Assembly (NCBI RefSeq): GCF_900167345.1 | Contig: NZ_FUXB01000015.1 | Coordinates: 1 to 64,000, forward strand | Source of the DNA: Vibrio cincinnatiensis DSM 19608 | GTDB taxonomy: Bacteria > Pseudomonadota > Gammaproteobacteria > Enterobacterales > Vibrionaceae | Direction of reading: 5' to 3' | Length of the DNA: 64,000 nucleotides | In this document: piece by piece, positions 49,142-58,281 of the stretch | How positions within the stretch are numbered: the first letter of the stretch is position 1 | Layout of the letters: each line of letters starts with the position of its first letter | Translations under genes and position numbers: made by a program | Notes under the pieces: model-generated | The model's input: the letters and a program-made list of their open reading frames with translations, nothing else | The model's database searches: none | Told to the model about the DNA's origin: nothing

Positions 49142-50845
49142 ATGGATATTCAAACTTGGACCTTTATTCTGGTCGGTATTACTTTTGCGTTGTATATCGG
49201 CATCGCAATCTGGGCGAGAGCAGGATCAACCAGTGAATTTTACGTTGCTGGAGGCGGTGTCCACCCTGTAGCCAATGGTATGGCAACCGCGGCGGACTGG
49301 ATGTCTGCGGCCTCATTTATCTCCATGGCGGGAATCATCTCTTTTGTCGGCTATGACGGAACGGTCTATCTAATGGGCTGGACGGGCGGCTATGTTTTAC
49401 TTGCGCTTTGTCTTGCCCCTTACCTTCGTAAATTTGGTAAGTTCACGGTACCCGATTTTATTGGTGATCGTTACTATTCTCGCACCGCCAGAATGGTGGC
49501 GGTATTCTGTGCTATTTTTGTCTCCTTCACCTATGTGGCGGGTCAAATGCGAGGAGTCGGTGTCGTTTTTGCTCGTTTCTTAGAGGTTGATATTAACTTA
49601 GGTATTATCATCGGGATGGCGATTGTCTTTTTCTACGCCGTCATGGGGGGAATGAAAGGCATTACCTATACCCAAGTTGCTCAATATTGTGTCTTAATTT
49701 TTGCCTTTATGGTGCCAGCCATTTTTACCTCACTGATGATGACGAGCAACCCTATCCCACAACTCGGTTTTGGCTCAACCCTCTCTGGCAGTGATGAGTA
49801 CTTACTCACTCGCTTAGACGGACTCACCCAAGAGCTAGGATTTACCGCCTATACTGACGGCACTAAGAGTATGGTTGATGTTTTCTTCATTTGTGCGGCC
49901 TTAATGGTCGGAACGGCAGGGCTTCCTCATGTGATCATCCGCTTTTTTACCGTGCCTAAAGTTTCCGATGCGCGGATTTCTGCCGGTTGGGCACTGCTGT
50001 TTATCGCCTTTTTATATACCACGGCTCCGGCTGTCGCCGCCTTTGCGCGAGTCAACATGATAGACACCATCAATGGCCCAGACATGCAAGGGGTTCCTGC
50101 GGCAGAAGCACCCAGTTGGTATCACAACTGGGAAAGTACGGGATTAGTCCATTGGGAAGATAAAAACGGTGATGGCAAAATGTTTTATTCTGGAGATGAA
50201 CGTAATGAAATGCGAATCAGTCCTGACATTATTGTTCTCGCCTCACCAGAGCTCGCTAAACTCCCTAACTGGGTTGTCGCTCTACTGGCGGCAGGGGGCT
50301 TGGCTGCTGCACTGTCAACCGCAGCAGGGCTACTGTTAGTCATATCTACAGCGATATCTCATGACTTACTCAAAAAAGGCTTTAAACCCAACATGACGGA
50401 TAAACAAGAACTGCTGGCTGCGCGACTTGCCTCAGCCGTCGCCATTGTGGGGGCCGGTTATCTGGGCATCAATCCACCGGGCTTTGTCGCCGAAGTGGTG
50501 GCCTTTGCCTTTGGCTTAGCGGCCGCCTCGTTCTTCCCTGCCATTATATTAGGAATCTTCTATAAGAAGATGAATAAAGAGGGAGCAGTGAGTGGCATGA
50601 TTGTGGGGGTTATTTTTACTGCCGCCTATATTATTTACTTCAAATTCATCAACCCAGCCGCTAGCACGCCGGATAATTGGTGGTTTGGGATCAGCCCCGA
50701 AGGGATTGGTACACTCGGTATGTGCCTCAACTTCGTGGTAGCAATTGTGGTTAATAAATTTACGGCTGAAGTTCCTAATGATGTGCAAGAAATGGTAGAG
50801 TCCATTCGCTATCCTAAAGGGGCGGGGGCGGCGCATAATCACTAA
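49142..50845 (+). CDS. actP: Cation/acetate symporter ActP
   Basis: 567 residues. Sodium:solute symporter family with about thirteen membrane helices. Start ANGMATAADWMSAASFISMAG and the core LAAALSTAAGLLLVISTAISHDL are typical ActP/SSS motifs. It imports acetate and related short-chain acids. A hydrophilic loop at about 315-365 contains DKNGDGK (340-346), which resembles a calcium-binding loop. Forms an operon with the DUF485 gene, ends at a strong terminator. Confidence 0.95.
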   Translation: MDIQTWTFILVGITFALYIGIAIWARAGSTSEFYVAGGGVHPVANGMATAADWMSAASFISMAGIISFVGYDGTVYLMGWTGGYVLLALCLAPYLRKFGKFTVPDFIGDRYYSRTARMVAVFCAIFVSFTYVAGQMRGVGVVFARFLEVDINLGIIIGMAIVFFYAVMGGMKGITYTQVAQYCVLIFAFMVPAIFTSLMMTSNPIPQLGFGSTLSGSDEYLLTRLDGLTQELGFTAYTDGTKSMVDVFFICAALMVGTAGLPHVIIRFFTVPKVSDARISAGWALLFIAFLYTTAPAVAAFARVNMIDTINGPDMQGVPAAEAPSWYHNWESTGLVHWEDKNGDGKMFYSGDERNEMRISPDIIVLASPELAKLPNWVVALLAAGGLAAALSTAAGLLLVISTAISHDLLKKGFKPNMTDKQELLAARLASAVAIVGAGYLGINPPGFVAEVVAFAFGLAAASFFPAIILGIFYKKMNKEGAVSGMIVGVIFTAAYIIYFKFINPAASTPDNWWFGISPEGIGTLGMCLNFVVAIVVNKFTAEVPNDVQEMVESIRYPKGAGAAHNH

Positions 50846-50867
50846 AGATATCGTCGTTTTACAACCC

Positions 50868-50896
50868 AAAAGCCCAGAAACCCTCTGGGCTTTTTG
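50868..50896 (+). terminator. Terminator of actP
   Basis: Stem AGCCCAGA / TCTGGGCT (50871-50878 with 50884-50891) with T-run to 50895; A-run on the left makes it usable for yhhQ too. Confidence 0.9.
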
Positions 50897-50908
50897 ATTA
50901 TTTCGACT

Positions 50909-51583
50909 TTAGTTACTGGGCACTTGCTGTGATGATAATGCCGGGGTCACTAAGGTCAGTTTACCAATCAGGTAATTTAGCAGCACCCCATACATAGGCA
51001 CAAACAAACCTAAGCTAATGATCAGTTTAAAGCTGTAATCCACCAGCGCAATCTCTGTCCAGTGCTGCGCCATAAAGGGATCCGGGCTTTGATAAAAAGC
51101 AATAGCAAAAAAAGCCACCGTATCTAACGCATTACCTAATAAGGTAGAAGCAGTCGGCGCGACCCACCACTGTTTCATCTGTCGTAAACGGTTAAACACA
51201 TGGACATCCATGATCTGGCCTAATAAATAAGCCATAAAACTGGCGGCGGCGATTCGAGCAACAAACAAGTTGAAATCGCTCAGTGGCGCAACACCTTGAA
51301 ATTGCCCTTCAAAGAACACCACAGAAAGCAGATAAGAAACGACTAAAGCTGGCAGCATCACCCAAAAAATAATTTTTCGAGCCAGTCCCGCACCAAAAAT
51401 TCGCACCGTTAAATCCGTTGCCAAAAAAATGAATGGGAAAGTAAAAGCCCCCCACGTGGTATGAAAACCAGCGATAGTAAAGGGAAGCTGTACTAAGTAA
51501 TTACTGGAAGCAATAATCACTAAATGGAAGAGAACTAAACAAGTAAGGGCTTTGCGCTGCTGCGCTGGGGTAAATTGACTCAT
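50909..51583 (-). CDS. yhhQ: Queuosine precursor transporter YhhQ
   Basis: 224 residues with six membrane segments, VUT-1/QPTR family (COG1738). Conserved parts: TTWGAFTFPFIFLATDLTVRIFG and FMAYLLGQIMDVHVFNRLRQ, and the later TLLGNALDTVAFFAIAFY. In E. coli YhhQ imports 7-cyano-7-deazaguanine and preQ1. The call is strengthened by the leader, which carries a preQ1-I-like motif ending at the ribosome-binding site. It is transcribed away from gmk, with a PurR-like box between. Confidence 0.93.
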   Translation of the reverse strand: MSQFTPAQQRKALTCLVLFHLVIIASSNYLVQLPFTIAGFHTTWGAFTFPFIFLATDLTVRIFGAGLARKIIFWVMLPALVVSYLLSVVFFEGQFQGVAPLSDFNLFVARIAAASFMAYLLGQIMDVHVFNRLRQMKQWWVAPTASTLLGNALDTVAFFAIAFYQSPDPFMAQHWTEIALVDYSFKLIISLGLFVPMYGVLLNYLIGKLTLVTPALSSQQVPSN

Positions 51584-51586
51584 ATT

Positions 51587-51626
51587 GAACCTTTTTAGTT
51601 TGGTTTGGGGGTGAGGGAACCCAAAT
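51587..51626 (-). promoter_or_regulatory. preQ1-I-like riboswitch in the yhhQ leader
   Basis: On the minus strand: TTTGGG, then TTCCCTCACC and CCCAAA, then CCAAACTAAAAAGG. The GGTTC near the 5' side of the stem, ACCC on the 3' side, and an A-rich tail with AACTAA match the small preQ1-I aptamer. The tail ends in AAAAAGG (51596-51590), the Shine-Dalgarno of yhhQ seven bases from the ATG, so translation would be the control point. Recognition by eye only. Confidence 0.7.
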
Positions 51627-51690
51627 CGAAGCCGAAGCTGTCACTGATTAATCACACAGGAGATCGAGAACATCTCCATCAAGGGCGGCG

Positions 51691-51718
51691 ATTATACCTT
51701 AACCCAATCCCCCTGCAA
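51691..51718 (-). promoter_or_regulatory. Promoter of yhhQ
   Basis: Minus strand -35 TTGCAG (51718-51713), 16-base spacer, perfect -10 TATAAT (51696-51691). Transcripts from here carry the preQ1-like element about 60 bases downstream. Confidence 0.7.
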
Positions 51719-51730
51719 GCCCTTAAGTTA

Positions 51731-51746
51731 ACGCAAACGTTTGACT
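51731..51746. promoter_or_regulatory. PurR-like box between yhhQ and gmk
   Basis: ACGCAAACGTTTGACT matches all but one fixed position of the PurR pattern AnGCAAnCGnTTnCnT. It lies 13 bases upstream of the yhhQ -35, and its right end contains TTGACT, a possible -35 for gmk, so a bound repressor could affect either gene. Confidence 0.65.
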
Positions 51747-51898
51747 CTTATTTCAGCAACACAGCAATATACTCAGCTTTTACTTGAGAAGATCCTGAAG
51801 ATCATGCTAACCTTCGCCTCCATTTTTCTGACCAAAATAACCACTTTCTGTGTCAATATCACTTGGTCAGTGCTAGCTTTAGCGTAGTGGAAGCGTAG

Positions 51899-52561
<663 letters not shown>

Positions 52562-52663
52562 TTCTGTAATAATACATTAGTCATCGCCTGTCGCTAGTAT
52601 CTATTAGCGTTAGGTTGTATACTTTCTCGTCAATCATATTTTAGTTAACTATTTGGAGTTCTC

Positions 52664-52936
52664 ATGGCACGCGTAACTGTTCAAGACGCTGTTGAAAAAG
52701 TTGGCAACCGTTTCGACTTAGTTCTGATTGCGGCTCGCCGCGCTCGTCAAATGCAAACTGGCGGTAAAGACTCTCTAGTGCCAGAAGAGAACGATAAAGC
52801 CACGGTTATCGCCCTACGCGAAATCGAAGAAGGCCTTATCACGAAAGACGTACTGGATGCTCGTGAACGCCAAGAGCAACAAGAGCAAGAAGCCGCAGAA
52901 TTAGCTGCCGTTAGCAGCATCGTGCATAGCCGCTGA
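52664..52936 (+). CDS. rpoZ: RNA polymerase omega subunit
   Basis: 90 residues. [29 protein letters not shown] is the conserved N-terminal half that holds the beta-prime subunit. Omega also forms one ppGpp site of RNA polymerase. Start ATG preceded by TTGGAGT. It is 38 bases from spoT, probably one transcript. Confidence 0.98.
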   Translation: MARVTVQDAVEKVGNRFDLVLIAARRARQMQTGGKDSLVPEENDKATVIALREIEEGLITKDVLDARERQEQQEQEAAELAAVSSIVHSR

Positions 52937-52974
52937 TTCTGTATCAGGAATGACTCAACATTCGGGCCTGAAAT

Positions 52975-55095
52975 TTGTATCTATTCGATAGCCTCAAAGA
53001 TGTTGCCCAGGAATATCTCTCAGAGCCTCAAATAGAGGCTCTTCGCCAATCTTATATCGTGGCAAGAGATGCCCATGAAGGGCAAACCCGCTCCAGCGGG
53101 GAACCTTATATTATCCACCCGGTTGCCGTTGCTCGAATTCTGGCAGAAATGCGTTTGGATTTAGAAACGCTACAAGCCGCCCTTCTCCACGATGTCATTG
53201 AAGACACACCAGCCACCAAAGAAGAACTAGAAATCAAATTTGGCACAGCTGTCGCTGAATTGGTTGATGGTGTTTCGAAGCTGGATAAACTTAAATTTCG
53301 TGATCGTAAAGAAGCGCAAGCGGAAAACTTTCGAAAAATGGTGCTTGCCATGGTGCAAGACATTCGCGTTATTTTAATCAAGCTCTCTGACCGTACACAT
53401 AATATGCGCACCTTAGGGGCACTGCGCCCTGATAAAAAGCGTCGGATAGCTCGGGAAACGTTAGAAATCTACGCCCCACTGGCCCACCGGTTAGGCATCC
53501 ACAATATCAAAACTGAGCTGGAAGAGCTGGGGTTTGAAGCTTTATATCCCAACCGCTATCGCGTTCTGAAAGAAGTGGTCAAAGCAGCACGAGGCAACCG
53601 CAAAGAGATGATTCAACGAATCCATAGTGAAATCGAAGGTCGTCTGCATGAAGTTGGGTTGCCTGCACGAGTGGTTGGGCGTGAAAAAAATCTCTACTCC
53701 ATTTACAACAAGATGAAAACCAAAGAGCAGCGTTTTCATACCATTATGGATATTTATGCGTTTCGGGTCATCGTGGATACCGCCGATACGTGTTATCGAG
53801 TATTAGGCCAAGTACACAGTTTGTATAAGCCTCGCCCGAATCGAGTTAAAGATTATATTGCCGTCCCCAAGGCCAATGGCTATCAATCTCTGCATACTTC
53901 CATGGTTGGGCCGCATGGCGTTCCCGTTGAAGTTCAGATCCGTACCGAAGATATGGATCAAATGGCAGACAAAGGGGTCGCGGCACACTGGTCTTATAAA
54001 AGCAACGGTGAGCGCGGCGGCACAACAGCGCAAGTCAAAGCACAACGTTGGATGCAAAGCTTGTTGGAACTGCAACAAAGTGCCGGTAATTCTTTTGAAT
54101 TTATTGAAAATGTAAAATCCGATCTCTTCCCTGATGAGATCTATGTTTTCACCCCCAAAGGACGTATTGTTGAGCTGCCTGTTGGAGCAACCGCGGTCGA
54201 CTTTGCCTATGCCGTTCATACCGATGTGGGCAATACCTGCGTTGGTGCACGTGTAGATCGCACTCCGTACCCTCTCAGTAAGTCCCTAAAAAATGGTCAA
54301 ACGGTCGAAATCATCAGTGCACCAGGGGCAAGGCCAAATGCCGCTTGGCTAAACTATGTGGTGACATCAAGAGCCAGAACTAAAATTCGCCAAGTGTTAA
54401 AAACCATGCGGAGAGAAGAATCGATCACTTTAGGTCGTCGCTTACTCAATCACGCTTTAGGCGATCTCTCTCTGAGCGATATTAGCCAAGAAAATATCGA
54501 GCATGTTTTAACGGATCTTAAACTCACGAGTGAGAATGACTTGCTTGCCGCCATCGGGTTAGGTGAGTTAATGAGTATTGTCATCGCCCGTCGTTTATTA
54601 GGCGATGCGGATGAATTAACTGAGAGCACCAATAAAGATAGTACACCGAAGAAAAAACTACCGATTCGTGGTGCAGAAGGCATTTTATTAACCTTTGCCA
54701 ACTGTTGTCATCCGATTCCTGATGATTCCATTATCGCTCATGTCTCCCCTGGACGTGGATTGGTCGTGCACCGAGAAACCTGCCCTAATGTTCGCGGGTA
54801 TCAAAAAGAACCCGATAAATACATGGCGGTCGAGTGGACGAAAGATTACGAACAAGAGTTCATTACCGAGTTAAGAGTGGATATGAATAACCGCCAAGGT
54901 GCCTTGGCAGATTTGACCAATGTGATTTCTAATACTGGTTCCAATATTCATGGCCTATCGACGGAAGAACGAGATGGACGTTTATATACGGTTACGGTAT
55001 TGCTCACCACCAAAGATCGCGTTCATTTAGCGGGGATTATGCGGAAAATTCGTGTGATGCCTAATACGCTCAAAGTGCGGCGCAGAAAGTACTAA
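52975..55095 (+). CDS. spoT: Bifunctional (p)ppGpp synthetase/hydrolase SpoT
   Basis: 706 residues, start codon TTG as in E. coli spoT (MYLFDSLKDV). Order: HD hydrolase domain with His72-Asp73 and ED at 76-77, synthetase domain (about 190-320, region RVKDYIAVPKANGYQSLHT), TGS (about 385-446) and a C-terminal ACT domain (about 630-706). Hydrolase motifs are intact, so it can clear (p)ppGpp. Follows rpoZ; an intrinsic terminator separates it from trmH, unlike the E. coli arrangement where they are usually described as one operon. Confidence 0.98.
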   Translation: MYLFDSLKDVAQEYLSEPQIEALRQSYIVARDAHEGQTRSSGEPYIIHPVAVARILAEMRLDLETLQAALLHDVIEDTPATKEELEIKFGTAVAELVDGVSKLDKLKFRDRKEAQAENFRKMVLAMVQDIRVILIKLSDRTHNMRTLGALRPDKKRRIARETLEIYAPLAHRLGIHNIKTELEELGFEALYPNRYRVLKEVVKAARGNRKEMIQRIHSEIEGRLHEVGLPARVVGREKNLYSIYNKMKTKEQRFHTIMDIYAFRVIVDTADTCYRVLGQVHSLYKPRPNRVKDYIAVPKANGYQSLHTSMVGPHGVPVEVQIRTEDMDQMADKGVAAHWSYKSNGERGGTTAQVKAQRWMQSLLELQQSAGNSFEFIENVKSDLFPDEIYVFTPKGRIVELPVGATAVDFAYAVHTDVGNTCVGARVDRTPYPLSKSLKNGQTVEIISAPGARPNAAWLNYVVTSRARTKIRQVLKTMRREESITLGRRLLNHALGDLSLSDISQENIEHVLTDLKLTSENDLLAAIGLGELMSIVIARRLLGDADELTESTNKDSTPKKKLPIRGAEGILLTFANCCHPIPDDSIIAHVSPGRGLVVHRETCPNVRGYQKEPDKYMAVEWTKDYEQEFITELRVDMNNRQGALADLTNVISNTGSNIHGLSTEERDGRLYTVTVLLTTKDRVHLAGIMRKIRVMPNTLKVRRRKY

Positions 55096-55110
55096 CCCGA
55101 CTACAGATGG

Positions 55111-55138
55111 AGCCCTTGACTAGCGCAAGGGCTTTTTT
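55111..55138 (+). terminator. Terminator after spoT
   Basis: Stem AGCCCTTG / CAAGGGCT (55111-55118 with 55126-55133), loop of seven, T-run. Confidence 0.9.
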
Positions 55139-55216
55139 ATTGACCCATGTGTCAAAGTACCACCCAAGTGGTTAAGTTCGCTTTGAGACAGAGAAAATAG
55201 ATGATGCAAACTTACT

Positions 55217-55903
55217 ATGAATTTAGACCGTTACCAACGTATTCAAGAGGTGCTTAAAGCTCGCCAACCCGATTTAACCGTCTGTTTGGAAGAGGTCCAT
55301 AAACCGAATAATGTTTCTGCCGTCATTCGAACCGCAGATGCGGTCGGGCTACATCAGATCCACGCAATCTGGCCTAATGAACAAATGCGAACTCTCACCC
55401 ATACGTCAGCCGGTGCTCGCAATTGGGTGGAAGTAGAAACCCACAATAGTACTCAAGAGGCCATTACCCACCTAAAAGCACAAGGCATGCAAGTATTGGT
55501 CACCAATCTGTCTGAATATGCCGTAGATTTTCGAGAAATTGACTATACCCAACCCACCGCCATCGTTGTCGGGAGTGAAAAAACGGGCATTTCTCAACAA
55601 GCATTAGCCCTAGCCGATCAAGAGATTGTGATACCCATGGTCGGGATGGTGCAGTCGCTCAACGTATCGGTCGCCTGTGCGCTCATTTTGTATGAAGCAC
55701 AACGGCAACGGCAACAAACCGGAATGTATCAACGTGAACAAAGCCCGCTCCCAGAGCAGACTATTCAGCGCATTTTATTTGAGCGAGGCCATCCAGTATT
55801 AGCGAAAGTCGCCAAGCGCAAAGGGCTTCCCTATCCCACCTTAGATGAACAAGGTCAGATTATCGCCGACCTAAATTGGTGGAACGCGATGCAACGCGGA
55901 TAA
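55217..55903 (+). CDS. trmH: tRNA (guanosine(18)-2'-O)-methyltransferase TrmH (SpoU)
   Basis: 228 residues. SPOUT methyltransferase that 2'-O-methylates G18 in the tRNA D-loop. Motifs: VCLEEVHKPNNVSAVIRTADAVG, VVGSEKTGISQQAL, and PMVGMVQSLNVSVACALILYEA, which form the SAM-binding knot. Between spoT and recG as in E. coli. Confidence 0.97.
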   Translation: MNLDRYQRIQEVLKARQPDLTVCLEEVHKPNNVSAVIRTADAVGLHQIHAIWPNEQMRTLTHTSAGARNWVEVETHNSTQEAITHLKAQGMQVLVTNLSEYAVDFREIDYTQPTAIVVGSEKTGISQQALALADQEIVIPMVGMVQSLNVSVACALILYEAQRQRQQTGMYQREQSPLPEQTIQRILFERGHPVLAKVAKRKGLPYPTLDEQGQIIADLNWWNAMQRG

Positions 55904-55972
55904 TTTCCCTGTACAAATACACAGCTCAATGGTTGAATAAAGCCCATTGAGCCTAACTCTGTGGTTGATCTT

Positions 55973-58051
55973 ATGTCACAACTTCTTTCAGCAATTCCAT
56001 TAACGTCACTCTCTGGTGTCGGCGCTAAAGTCGCTGAAAAATTGGCTAAAGTTGGATTAAACACAGTACAAGATCTGCTTTTCCATCTACCACTGCGTTA
56101 TGAAGATCGCACTCGTATTTATCCCATCATCAAACTCCATCCCGGCTTATGGGCAGCAGTACAAGGCAAGGTGATGACGGTGGATACCCATTTTGGTCGC
56201 CGAAAGATGCTTACGGTCAAAATCAGTGATGGAAATGGCACGCTCACCTTACGCTTCTTTAACTTCACGGCAGCGATGAAAAATAACTTTACTGAAGGCA
56301 AACCGATTTATGCCTACGGTGAAATTAAGCGAGGTAATCAGGGATTAGAAATTATCCATCCCGACTACCAATTTTTTGCCTCCACTCAAGAGAGCGTAAC
56401 AGAAACCCACTTAACCCCCGTATACCCCACGACGGAAGGATTACGACAAACCACTCTGCGTAATCTTACTGACCAAGCATTAAGTTTGCTCGATAAAGCG
56501 GCCGTGAACGATCTATTACCCTCGGGGTTGTACCCCAATCAACTGACTCTCGCCCAAGCGCTGCACACCATTCATCGACCTTCGGCAGGCATTGATCTCA
56601 CACTCTTTGATGAGGGACGCCACCCTGCCCAGCTTCGGTTAATTATGGAAGAATTATTAGCACAAAATTTATCCATGCTAGCAGTACGCAGTAAAGGACA
56701 GCAGGATGTCGCCCTCCCCTTAGCGGAATGTCATCAATTAAAACATCAACTATTGGCACTGCTGCCGTTTAGCCCAACACACGCTCAGTCTCGGGTAGTC
56801 AGTGAAATAGAAGCGGATCTCGCTAAACCGCATCCAATGATGCGGTTAGTACAAGGGGATGTCGGTTCAGGAAAAACCTTAGTCGCCGCCTTAGCCGCTG
56901 TCAGAGCCATTGAACACGGCTATCAGGTCGCACTCATGGCTCCGACCGAACTGCTGGCGGAACAACATGCTCTGAACTTTAGTCAGTGGTTTGAATCGAT
57001 GGGAATATCTGTTGGTTGGCTGGCGGGGAAACTCAAAGGCAAGGCAAAACAAGCGGAACTGGCCCGTATTGCTAGTGGAGAAGCGAAAATGGTGGTGGGT
57101 ACGCACGCGCTCTTTCAAGAGCAGGTCGAGTTCCATCACCTCGCCTTAGTCATCATTGATGAACAACACCGCTTTGGCGTCCACCAACGCCTTGAGCTGC
57201 GAGAAAAAGGGGCTAAACAAGGTGCTTATCCACATCAGCTGATCATGACAGCGACACCGATTCCACGCACCTTAGCCATGACGGCCTATGCGGATTTAGA
57301 AACCTCTGTCATTGATGAACTGCCTCCCGGGCGAACCCCCATTCAAACGGTGGCCATTCCTGATACCAAACGAGCAGACATCATTGAGCGAGTGCGCCAC
57401 GCTTGCCTTAATGAACAGAAGCAAGCGTATTGGGTTTGTACCTTAATCGACGAATCAGAAGTGCTAGAAGCCCAAGCGGCCGCTGACACCGCACAAGAGT
57501 TACAACAACAATTACCCGAACTTAACATAGGGCTAGTGCATGGGCGAATGAAACCCACAGAAAAACAGCAAGTGATGCAAGCCTTTAAAGATAACCAATT
57601 GCACCTGTTGGTCGCCACCACGGTTATCGAGGTCGGGGTCGACGTCCCCAATGCCAGCTTAATGATCATTGAAAACCCTGAACGTTTAGGTTTGGCACAA
57701 CTGCATCAGCTACGCGGCCGAGTCGGGCGAGGATCTGTCGCCAGTCACTGCGTTTTGCTCTACCATGCGCCACTCTCAAAAACAGCCCAAAAACGCCTTG
57801 GGGTATTGCGAGAAAGTAATGATGGATTTGTTATCGCACAACGTGACTTAGAAATCCGAGGTCCCGGCGAACTGCTTGGCACTAAACAGACTGGTTTGGC
57901 CGATTTTAAAATTGCTGATTTAGTCCGCGATCAACGGCTAATTCCAGAAGTACAACGTCTTGCTCGTCATATTCACGATCACTACCCCGTCAATGCTAAA
58001 GCGATCATTGAGCGCTGGTTAGGAGAACGCGACGTTTACGCTAAAGCTTAA
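55973..58051 (+). CDS. recG: ATP-dependent DNA helicase RecG
   Basis: 692 residues from the ATG at 55973; a GTG at 55961 is in frame but the family start is MSQLLSAIPLTSLSGVG. Branch-migration helicase for stalled forks and Holliday junctions. N-terminal wedge (OB) domain, helicase Walker A VQGDVGSGKTLVA, DEQH box IIDEQHRFGVHQRL, motif VI QLRGRVGRG and the TRG region near the C-terminus (GFVIAQRDLEIRGPGELLG). 70 bases after trmH. Confidence 0.97.
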   Translation: MSQLLSAIPLTSLSGVGAKVAEKLAKVGLNTVQDLLFHLPLRYEDRTRIYPIIKLHPGLWAAVQGKVMTVDTHFGRRKMLTVKISDGNGTLTLRFFNFTAAMKNNFTEGKPIYAYGEIKRGNQGLEIIHPDYQFFASTQESVTETHLTPVYPTTEGLRQTTLRNLTDQALSLLDKAAVNDLLPSGLYPNQLTLAQALHTIHRPSAGIDLTLFDEGRHPAQLRLIMEELLAQNLSMLAVRSKGQQDVALPLAECHQLKHQLLALLPFSPTHAQSRVVSEIEADLAKPHPMMRLVQGDVGSGKTLVAALAAVRAIEHGYQVALMAPTELLAEQHALNFSQWFESMGISVGWLAGKLKGKAKQAELARIASGEAKMVVGTHALFQEQVEFHHLALVIIDEQHRFGVHQRLELREKGAKQGAYPHQLIMTATPIPRTLAMTAYADLETSVIDELPPGRTPIQTVAIPDTKRADIIERVRHACLNEQKQAYWVCTLIDESEVLEAQAAADTAQELQQQLPELNIGLVHGRMKPTEKQQVMQAFKDNQLHLLVATTVIEVGVDVPNASLMIIENPERLGLAQLHQLRGRVGRGSVASHCVLLYHAPLSKTAQKRLGVLRESNDGFVIAQRDLEIRGPGELLGTKQTGLADFKIADLVRDQRLIPEVQRLARHIHDHYPVNAKAIIERWLGERDVYAKA

Positions 58052-58111
58052 TCTTTCCCTAAGCCACTCTTCTCTTTTATTTATGAGTACAAAAAAGTCA
58101 TTTCCCAGCAT

Positions 58112-58149
58112 GGGCAATCGTTTGCTTTTTTGATAAAAACCTCTATAAT
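58112..58149 (+). promoter_or_regulatory. Promoter and PurR-like operator of xanP
   Basis: GGGCAATCGTTTGCTT (58112-58127) fits the PurR pattern at all fixed positions but the first. It overlaps the -35 TTGCTT (58122-58127); a 16-base spacer leads to a perfect -10 TATAAT (58144-58149). Purine repression of xanthine uptake is a sound inference. Confidence 0.75.
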
Positions 58150-58155
58150 CGCCGC

Positions 58156-58281
58156 CCAAAATAACCTTATGGTTATCAGCATTTAGAGTTGAGCCTGACT
58201 AACAGCAATCACAGGTAAACACTCAACTCGATGGTTACTGCCCATTCAGCGCACTCAGCCAGACATTATTAGGAAATCAAC
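58156..58281 (+). promoter_or_regulatory. Structured leader of xanP
   Basis: The leader of about 126 bases can form ATAACC-TTAT-GGTTAT (58161-58176) and an eight-base stem GAGTTGAG / CTCAACTC (58186-58193 with 58222-58229). The segment ATGGTTA occurs twice (58169-58175 and 58231-58237), so TAACC could pair with either copy. No known riboswitch class is recognised. Confidence 0.4.

Noticed and set aside
53803..54219. Open frame of 138 codons antisense to spoT
   Set aside because: Fully inside a conserved gene on the other strand and lacks any start signal.
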